Source: Methanobacteriota archaeon (lineage in GTDB: Archaea; Methanobacteriota; Methanobacteria; Methanobacteriales; Methanobacteriaceae). From it: DNA of 12,227 bases. The notes beneath the pieces were generated by a model. The model was not told the origin of the DNA. It did not search any database and was given only the letters and a program-made list of their open reading frames with translations. A program made the position numbers and the translations under genes. Position 1 is the stretch's first letter. Each line of letters starts with the position of its first letter. This document shows positions 7,919 to 12,227 of this stretch, in pieces. The stretch spans positions 1 through 12,227 of the forward strand of contig JAEZAV010000010.1 of the NCBI GenBank assembly GCA_023430285.1, given 5' to 3'.

Positions 7919-8080
7919 ATGTATTCAAACAAGATTTCCAGAACAGATGTGCTAAATAAAATGGGCCATGTATTTGAACGCTACAGATTTCTAACAAGAT
8001 CAAAATCTTTTAAACAAGAACAAATTCAAACCATAGATTATCATCTTACTGAGATCATGAAGGTTCTAAACGATAGTTAA
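7919..8080 (+). CDS. Hypothetical 53-residue protein
   Basis: A short frame of 53 codons from ATG 7919 to TAA 8078-8080 encodes a charged, probably helical protein: MYSNKISRTDVLNK, then GHVFERYRFLTRSKSF, then a heptad-like QEQIQTIDYHLTEIMKVL tail ending NDS. It is not a shadow of another gene, sits in a 257-nt gap that would otherwise be empty, and has an upstream TATA box (7880-7887) and GGTGG (7910-7914) at good spacing. It has no signal peptide, membrane segment or cysteine. I do not recognise the family. It lies between the alanine dehydrogenase homologue and the LysE exporter on the same strand, but with its own promoter. It may be a small regulatory or adaptor protein; no function is claimed. 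Confidence 0.6.
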   Translation: MYSNKISRTDVLNKMGHVFERYRFLTRSKSFKQEQIQTIDYHLTEIMKVLNDS

Positions 8081-8121
8081 AGAGCCTTAACTTGTTTTTT
8101 AAATTTTATTATTTGATTATT

Positions 8122-8769
8122 ATGTTGGATAATGTTTGGATTGGAATCATTCTTTTTACTGCTACTTCCTTCATTGTTGGACTTTCGGGAGCCATGGTCC
8201 CTGGGCCCATGCTTACTGTAACAATTTCAGATTCGCTTAAAAAAGGAGCTACAGCAGGCCCCAAAATAGTTTTTGGGCATATAATAACCGAATTTATTCT
8301 TATACTTTTGATATTTGCAGGTTTAGGTTGGCTGATTGGATCGAACACTGCAATATTTGTAATTGGAGCTATTGGTGGGTTAATAATGGTTTTAATGGGA
8401 TTTCAAATGGCAAGATCATCAACTTCCCTACAGGATCTTCAGAAAAGTAGCGAAACATCCAATGGTTATGGCCCAATACTAAACGGAATTTTAACTAGCG
8501 TATCAAATCCCTATTTCTTTATATGGTGGGCAACTGTAGGATGGGCTTTCATGTTAAAGGGTATGGAGTTAGCAGGAATATTAGGAGTCATGGGATTTTT
8601 AGTTGGACACTGGTGTTCCGATTTTGGTTGGTTTGGGACAGTCTCATTCTTCACTACCAAGGGATCCAACGTTATGAAAGATACCCATTACAAAATAATC
8701 ATGAGCGCAAGTGGAATTTTTTTAATGGCACTGGGTGTTTATTTCGTTGTAAGTTCATGTGTGGTGTGA
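8122..8769 (+). CDS. LysE-family amino-acid exporter
   Basis: A 215-residue integral membrane protein with about six hydrophobic segments, the size and layout of LysE/RhtB transporters that export amino acids by proton antiport. The family signature is near the N-terminus: SGAMVPGPMLTVTISDSLKK (residues 22-41), followed by GHIITEFILILLIFAGLGWL (52-71), GGLIMVLMGFQM (85-96), the SNPYFFIWWATVG block (128-140) and GHWCSDFGW (162-170). The substrate is not predictable. I start at ATG 8122 because the longer TTG 8092 reading adds ten residues from an AT-rich stretch that looks like a promoter (TTTAAATT about 23 nt before the ATG) and has no family resemblance. No SD is seen, so the message may be leaderless. 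The alanine dehydrogenase homologue upstream suggests a role in amino-acid overflow; this is inference. Confidence 0.88.
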   Translation: MLDNVWIGIILFTATSFIVGLSGAMVPGPMLTVTISDSLKKGATAGPKIVFGHIITEFILILLIFAGLGWLIGSNTAIFVIGAIGGLIMVLMGFQMARSSTSLQDLQKSSETSNGYGPILNGILTSVSNPYFFIWWATVGWAFMLKGMELAGILGVMGFLVGHWCSDFGWFGTVSFFTTKGSNVMKDTHYKIIMSASGIFLMALGVYFVVSSCVV

Positions 8770-8810
8770 TAAATTTTCATCATCTTTTAATAACATGTTT
8801 TTAATTTTCA
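8770..8810 (+). terminator. T-rich terminator region after the LysE gene
   Basis: Short T-runs (CTTTTAA, GTTTTTAATTTTC) occur within 45 nt of the stop at 8767-8769, with no clear hairpin. This is compatible with archaeal T-tract termination, but only composition supports it. The rest of the gap to 8908 shows no gene. Confidence 0.3.
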
Positions 8811-8908
8811 TCAATACCATAAAATTGATTCTCTAAGACCTATACAAAATTCACTATTAAACCCTAATTTTCCATTAAACATCTTATTAATCGTTTATCA
8901 AATGGAAA

Positions 8909-8916
8909 TATTTATA
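8909..8916 (+). promoter_or_regulatory. TATA box of the HAD gene
   Basis: TATTTATA (8909-8916) is preceded by a purine-rich GGAAA that could serve as a BRE. It lies about 29 nt before the ATG at 8942 and there is no SD between them, so a leaderless or very short leader is predicted. Confidence 0.45.
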
Positions 8917-8941
8917 GATTAAATAAATTATACCTCTAAAT

Positions 8942-9730
8942 ATGAAAGCTGTTGTATTCGATAATTCAGGGACACTTATAAGGCGCTATAAAGCATTGAA
9001 GGACCTTAGAAACGGACTTATCTGCGATTATGCAAACTCAATTCAAATTGTTGATCATGATATAAATCGTGCCCTTGTTGTTTTACAGACAGACCCTTCC
9101 AAATGTATCATCAAAGCAAAGCCTAACCAAACCATTCATGATTTTCTTATGAAAAACGACGTTCAGTTCGATGTTAGTTACTCCGACGTAGATATAGCTA
9201 AATCTGATTTACTTAAATCTATTGAAGACGATGATTCCACCGTGAAAGATCTCCAAGACACCTACAACGCAGTTATAGATAAAAAGTACAACGTGCACAT
9301 TTGCAGTGGATCTGGTTTTATCGTGAATATGAAAACTGGAAGAGTTGAATTTACAATAACAGCAGGCGGAAAAATATTCAAAGAAGTTCCAGATGTGATC
9401 TCTGAGCTCAAAAACAGAAATATTCAGATATTTGTGGCATCAGGAGATAGAAAAGGTTCTTTGGAACAATTAGCAGAGTACATCCACATCCCGAAGGAAA
9501 ATGTTTTTGATACAGCAAGTTCTAGGCAGAAGAAGGAAATTATAGGCAGCTTAAAAAAGAAATATAAAGTCATGATGGTTGGCAACAGTTCAAATGACAT
9601 TCTGGCACTTGAAGAAGCAGATATTGGGGTGCTTACACTACAGCAAGGTGATGAAACACCGGATAAAGTGTTTAATGCTGCTGACCATGTTATAAACAAT
9701 ATTTCAGAAGTTTTGAATGTTGATTTTTAA
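8942..9730 (+). CDS. HAD-superfamily, soluble P-type-ATPase-like protein with altered motifs
   Basis: A 262-residue HAD-fold protein. Motif I is FDNSGTL (residues 6-12): nucleophile D7 is present, but the usual +2 Asp is Ser9. Motif II is FVASGD (164-169, S167). Motif III is supplied by K197/K198 in RQKKEII. Motif IV is MVGNSSND (212-219), where the usual GDGxND has Asn215 in place of the first Asp and keeps D219. The C-terminal half (GGKIFKEVPDVISELKNRN to DHVINNISEVL) reads like the P domain of a P-type ATPase, and about 155 residues separate motifs I and II, enough for an N-domain or cap. No transmembrane segment is present, so it is soluble. A phosphatase is the default family guess, but the substitutions make a Thr/Ser-type phosphoenzyme, a kinetically altered enzyme or a non-catalytic sensor possible. 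It appears monocistronic. Confidence 0.82.
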   Translation: MKAVVFDNSGTLIRRYKALKDLRNGLICDYANSIQIVDHDINRALVVLQTDPSKCIIKAKPNQTIHDFLMKNDVQFDVSYSDVDIAKSDLLKSIEDDDSTVKDLQDTYNAVIDKKYNVHICSGSGFIVNMKTGRVEFTITAGGKIFKEVPDVISELKNRNIQIFVASGDRKGSLEQLAEYIHIPKENVFDTASSRQKKEIIGSLKKKYKVMMVGNSSNDILALEEADIGVLTLQQGDETPDKVFNAADHVINNISEVLNVDF

Positions 9731-9735
9731 AGGAA

Positions 9736-9750
9736 TATTATATTTTTTTA
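9736..9750 (+). terminator. T-tract terminator after the HAD gene
   Basis: A T7 run (9743-9749) starts 13 nt after the TAA at 9728-9730. No stable hairpin precedes it. This fits archaeal T-tract termination. Confidence 0.4.
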
Positions 9751-9759
9751 AAATAAATG

Positions 9760-9814
9760 TTCTACTGTAGAAAATATAGGCTCAAAATTTCAATTAAAAG
9801 AGTCTACTGTAGAC
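9760..9814. repeat. Pair of 13-bp palindromes, possible operator pair
   Basis: TTCTACTGTAGAA (9760-9772) and GTCTACTGTAGAC (9802-9814) are each perfect 13-bp palindromes around a central T/A pair. They share an identical 11-mer, TCTACTGTAGA, and differ only in the complementary outer base. Their centres (9766 and 9808) are 42 bp apart, four B-DNA turns, so two bound dimers would face the same side. They lie between converging genes rather than in front of a start codon. A one-base loop makes an RNA hairpin role unlikely. The regulator is unknown to me. Confidence 0.65.
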
Positions 9815-9843
9815 AATATTATAACCAATATTAATCCCCTAAA

Positions 9844-10461
9844 TTACACTAACCCCTTCTTAAATGCATTTTTTAGAATGAATATCAAAAAGTAAGCTAC
9901 CGGACTCCAGATCGGACTTACAAATGTGATGCATACAGCAATTAATGCAGCAGATGGTAAAATATAATTTATCTTTTTCACAGTTTGGTAATATTCGGGA
10001 GTCATTTCTTTTATGAAGAAATTTTTTCTATTTGCATAGTACCATATCAGCATGAAGAAGATTCCAATGATGAACATGTTTATATTGAAAAACAGCATGG
10101 GAATGGGATGGTTACCAAAGTTACTTACAAAATTAGTGGAAAATGGAACTAGAGCCACAAACATCAGCCAAATAACATTCAACCAAATTAAAGCACTGTC
10201 ACTTCTTTTAATATAAAAGAACTGGAGATGATGAGCCCTCCAAAAACTTGCAAGCAAAATAAAACTAAATGCATAGATACCTAGTTGTTGGAACAACGAG
10301 AGCATATACTGCCAAATAGCTGGATTTGACACTGTTCCTGCTATTTGAGGCATATCAATGTTCAAAACCAACAAGGTCATTGCAATAGCAAATATGCCAT
10401 CAACAAGAGTTTCAATCCGTTTAGTGGTTAACCAAACATCGTGTTTATCGGTCGAGTTCAT
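9844..10461 (-). CDS. TMEM175-family (DUF1211) putative K+ channel subunit
   Basis: A 205-residue protein with six predicted membrane segments, the size of prokaryotic TMEM175 subunits, which assemble as tetramers to form a potassium-selective pore lacking the classical TVGYG filter. The diagnostic TM1 block is RIETLVDGIFAIAMTLLVLN (residues 15-34), a variant of the family's RxxxFSDGVFAIxxTLL pattern in which FSD is LVD. Further family features are ASFWRAHH (77-84), VIWLMFVALVPFSTNFV and the C-terminal SPIWSPVAYFLIF segment. I start at ATG 10461, one base after the stop of the upstream gene (10465-10463), which suggests translational coupling; ATG 10485 would add eight residues and overlap that gene by 23 nt. 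No strong SD precedes either start. Ion selectivity is inferred from the family only. Confidence 0.82.
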   Translation of the reverse strand: MNSTDKHDVWLTTKRIETLVDGIFAIAMTLLVLNIDMPQIAGTVSNPAIWQYMLSLFQQLGIYAFSFILLASFWRAHHLQFFYIKRSDSALIWLNVIWLMFVALVPFSTNFVSNFGNHPIPMLFFNINMFIIGIFFMLIWYYANRKNFFIKEMTPEYYQTVKKINYILPSAALIAVCITFVSPIWSPVAYFLIFILKNAFKKGLV

Positions 10462-10462
10462 T

Positions 10463-10963
10463 TCAATCCATCTGCTTTCTTTCATATAATTTGTAAAGTA
10501 TCAAAAGCACTATCAGAATCACAGGCCCTATAATATCCATGAAGAATATGGTTCCTGCATTTCCTACTGAATGATTGGAGCAACTAATAATATTTATTAG
10601 GTGGACATATGCCGCCCCAAGTAAAAAAATTGAGCTTGCGATGACAGTTGCTACCCAGAAGTTGTCCCTGAAGAAATAACATAAAATTCCAAGAATTCCA
10701 ATGGCCAAATTTGCAAATGCAACTTCAGTTTGGAATGGACTGCCTGTAGCCCACCCTATACTTTCTGCAACTATTACCGGCATGAATGCATGACCAATAA
10801 ACGCCCAAATTGAACCAATACCTACAAATAGTACTAGAAATGAAAGTAAAAATGTTTTAATGATTACTAATCTGTTTAAAGGCCTATTTTTTGATTTATT
10901 CCTAATTAAAGTAGTTAATGCGACCAAGATTGTTAGAATAATAAGGATCAATATAAACTCCAT
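10463..10963 (-). CDS. DUF6790-like multipass membrane protein
   Basis: A 166-residue, very hydrophobic protein with about five membrane segments: an N-terminal anchor (residues 2-18), a second near 35-60, then GILGILCYFF, ATVIASSIFLLGA and a C-terminal helix ending in a basic ERKQMD tail. The conserved-looking central block IGWATGSPFQTEVAFANLAIG (69-89) and the RDNFWVAT and YVHLINI segments resemble the family I know as DUF6790, which has no assigned function. The ATG at 10963 is preceded by AAGGGGG (10972-10978), a fair SD, and by a TATA-like TTTTATAGTT (around 10993-11002). It is the first gene of a two-gene unit with the TMEM175 homologue, one base apart, which suggests the two membrane proteins are made together. 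Confidence 0.75.
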   Translation of the reverse strand: MEFILILIILTILVALTTLIRNKSKNRPLNRLVIIKTFLLSFLVLFVGIGSIWAFIGHAFMPVIVAESIGWATGSPFQTEVAFANLAIGILGILCYFFRDNFWVATVIASSIFLLGAAYVHLINIISCSNHSVGNAGTIFFMDIIGPVILIVLLILYKLYERKQMD

Positions 10964-10992
10964 GAAATGGCCCCCTTAATGTTCGATACTTA

Positions 10993-11002
10993 ACTATAAA
11001 AC
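10993..11002 (-). promoter_or_regulatory. Probable TATA box of the DUF6790-TMEM175 unit
   Basis: On the minus strand TTTTATAGTT (11002-10993) lies about 34 nt before the ATG at 10963. A start point near 10972 would give a leader of about ten nucleotides, so the SD would sit at the very 5' end. The exact start is uncertain. Confidence 0.35.
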
Positions 11003-11064
11003 CCACTTATTAATATCTATTATGATCTGCACATCGAAAAACTATTAAAACCTACATGGTGTGT

Positions 11065-11101
11065 ATTTAAAAATAATTGGACAATCTGTAATATCCCAAT
11101 T
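11065..11101 (-). terminator. Weak hairpin/T-tract after the DUF362 gene
   Basis: On the minus strand AATTGG and CCAATT (11101-11096 and 11080-11075) could pair across a 15-base loop, followed by ATTTTT. It lies just downstream of the restored stop at 11116-11114, which independently suggests that this, not 11191, is the end of the gene. The stem is weak. Confidence 0.3.
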
Positions 11102-11113
11102 TAGAACTCGCAT

Positions 11114-11250
11114 TTAACTGATATCTATAAGATCGTATTTTATACTGCCTAATCCTATTTCTTCGCCGTATTGGAGTTGTATGCGCCCATCTACATCTTT
11201 CCACAACCCTCTAAACTTGTCCTCCCCATGTTGATTTGGTTGTGTTTTAA
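11114..11250 (-). pseudogene. Displaced 3' end of the DUF362 gene (frameshift)
   Basis: In the -1 frame relative to the upstream ORF, the minus strand continues from the AAAA run at 11248-11245 with 43 codons, reading TQPNQHGEDKFRGLWKDVDG and then RIQLQYGEEIGLGSIKYDLIDIS, to a TAA at 11116-11114. The GEDKFRGL...VDGRIQLQYGEEIGLGS pattern closely resembles the usual C-terminus of DUF362 proteins. Adding one A to the A4 run (making A5) joins the frames into a 369-residue protein. The tail of the annotated frame after residue 326 (HNQINMGRTSLEGCGKM) is therefore probably non-native. Confidence 0.75.
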
Positions 11251-12222
11251 CATTGAATTTTCAAGTCCGCATTGTTCATTAACCATATCATAGCATGCTG
11301 CATCGAGTGCCACAGGATCCTTTGAAACCATGATCCCTATATCTGGAACAATTGGTCTGTCGCTGTATGGTAAACAGTCACATTCTGGCGTTATATTCAT
11401 CAGAAAGTTCATGTATCCCATCTTTTCTGTTTTGTTTTTAACTGCTCCCAGTGCATATTCTGTCATTCTCTCTATGAATTCTTCCATTGTTGACCAGTCG
11501 AGTTTTATGAGCTCATCTGGGCAAGCCCCGAGGCAGTTGTTACACGCAATGCACTTATCATAGTTTATGGCTGCTCCTGTTTTTGATATTTCAAATGCAG
11601 ATACTGGACATGAATCTGCACACCTTCCACAAGAATTACATCCTTCATTAATAATAGGCTTAGAACATTGGTGCTGTTCAATTTTTCCCGGGGCTGAAGC
11701 ACATCCCATGGCCAAATTCTTAATTGCACCACCGAATCCTGCCATTTCATGTCCTTTGAAATGGGACAACACTATCATTCCATCAGCATTGAGAATATCC
11801 CCGGCTATCTTAACATTTTCAAAATGTTTCTGCTTGATCTGGACGTTGGACCAATTTTCTCCCCTCAATCCATCTGCAATAATTAAAGGGGCCCCCGCCA
11901 CTGAATAATCAAATCCATGCAAAATAGCTGTTTTAAGATGATCTTGTGAGTTATGTCTGCTTCCGTAGTAAAGAGTATTGGTATCAGTTAAAAATGGTTT
12001 GGCACCTTCAGCAGCTATTTTATCCACGACTTGCCTCACCAACACAGGATTAATATATGAATCGTTTCCTTCTTCTCCAAAGTGGAGTTTGACAGCCATT
12101 AAATCGTTTTCATCAATAAATGCTTGGAAATTTATTGCATCAAAGAGGTTTCTAACTTTGTTAACCTTATTATCTTGGTTGGATTTTGATCTAAAATCTG
12201 TGAAATATACTTTGCTCACCAT
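11191..12222 (-). CDS. DUF362 protein with two 4Fe-4S motifs, 3' end frameshifted
   Basis: The uninterrupted frame gives 343 residues. The N-terminal half is the DUF362 domain: VKLHFGEEGN (residues 44-53), the PFLTDTNTLYYGSRHNS block (76-92), LSHFKGHEMAGFGGAIKNLAMGCA (152-175). Next come two ferredoxin-type cluster motifs, C195-x2-C198-x2-C201-x3-C205-P and C224-x2-C227-x2-C230-x3-C234-P, each fit to hold a 4Fe-4S centre, then a return to DUF362 (DIGIMVSKDPVALDAACYDMV). The role is probably electron transfer or redox chemistry in the cytoplasm; the substrate is unknown. The start is fixed by an in-frame TAA directly before the ATG; GTG 12219 is a lesser option. No SD can be judged because the window ends. 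The true C-terminus appears in the -1 frame down to 11114, so this gene is either damaged or carries a sequencing error. Confidence 0.85.
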   Translation of the reverse strand: MVSKVYFTDFRSKSNQDNKVNKVRNLFDAINFQAFIDENDLMAVKLHFGEEGNDSYINPVLVRQVVDKIAAEGAKPFLTDTNTLYYGSRHNSQDHLKTAILHGFDYSVAGAPLIIADGLRGENWSNVQIKQKHFENVKIAGDILNADGMIVLSHFKGHEMAGFGGAIKNLAMGCASAPGKIEQHQCSKPIINEGCNSCGRCADSCPVSAFEISKTGAAINYDKCIACNNCLGACPDELIKLDWSTMEEFIERMTEYALGAVKNKTEKMGYMNFLMNITPECDCLPYSDRPIVPDIGIMVSKDPVALDAACYDMVNEQCGLENSMLKHNQINMGRTSLEGCGKM

Positions 12223-12227
12223 TTAAC

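Noticed and set aside
8213..8221. TTACTGTAA in the LysE gene, another partial match to the palindromes
   Set aside because: Nine bases only, within coding sequence at Leu-Thr-Val-Thr codons; expected by chance in AT-rich DNA.
8523..8804. 93-codon + strand frame overlapping the LysE gene
   Set aside because: An out-of-frame shadow of a well-supported transporter, rich in Trp and Cys, with no ribosome-binding site.
11245..11251. Programmed -1 frameshift in the DUF362 gene
   Set aside because: The site lacks the X XXY YYZ pattern on both codons and no obvious downstream pseudoknot was seen; an indel in the A-run is simpler.
1..12227. CRISPR array, tRNA/rRNA genes, insertion sequences or integrase-type mobile element
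   Set aside because: I saw no regularly spaced repeats, no tRNA-like clover-leaf with CCA-end context, and no transposase or integrase frame.

Overview
The window looks like a methanogenic archaeon of the Methanobacteriales (Methanobacterium-like). It is AT-rich and carries archaeal-type genes: CTP-dependent riboflavin kinase, an archaeal RibB, an AF1665-like alanine dehydrogenase/ornithine cyclodeaminase, a DUF362 ferredoxin-like protein and a stand-alone P-type-ATPase-like HAD protein. Several genes have an archaeal TATA box about 22-30 nt before the start codon and no Shine-Dalgarno (SD) site, so they are probably leaderless; others have clear SD sites. The taxonomic call rests on recalled protein resemblance, not on a search.

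Layout. (1) 1-99: tail of an unidentified + strand gene. (2) 243-1350: ribK and ribB, consecutive on the + strand, supplying FMN and a flavin/F420-type precursor. (3) 1372-4189, minus strand: a GATase + CobB/CobQ-type ATPase fusion in permuted domain order, and an MFS transporter with a TTG start. (4) 4190-4447: a 258-bp gap with the MFS promoter region and the gatA terminator. (5) 4448-6715, minus strand: gatA (GatCAB amidotransferase subunit A) and a DUF1624/HGSNAT-like membrane protein. (6) 6857-9730, + strand: the alanine dehydrogenase/ornithine cyclodeaminase homologue, a 53-aa small protein not previously listed by length-limited gene finding, a LysE-type exporter and a HAD protein with altered catalytic motifs. 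An amino-acid enzyme next to an amino-acid exporter suggests, but does not prove, a link. (7) 9731-9843: a convergent intergenic region with two near-identical perfect palindromes whose centres are exactly 42 bp apart. (8) 9844-10963, minus strand: a TMEM175-type channel translationally coupled to a DUF6790-like membrane protein. (9) 11114-12222, minus strand: a DUF362 protein with two 4Fe-4S motifs whose last 43 codons are displaced by a one-base frameshift.

Most of the window is ordinary core and accessory methanogen content. I did not find a convincing new multi-gene system. The items most worth a second look are the palindrome pair in the convergent region, the DUF362 frameshift, the HAD protein lacking two usual acidic residues, the permuted amidotransferase and the small protein with its own promoter. 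Several start codons differ from the longest-ORF choice (ribB 667, gatA 5827, LysE 8122, TMEM175 10461); the reasons are given in each entry.
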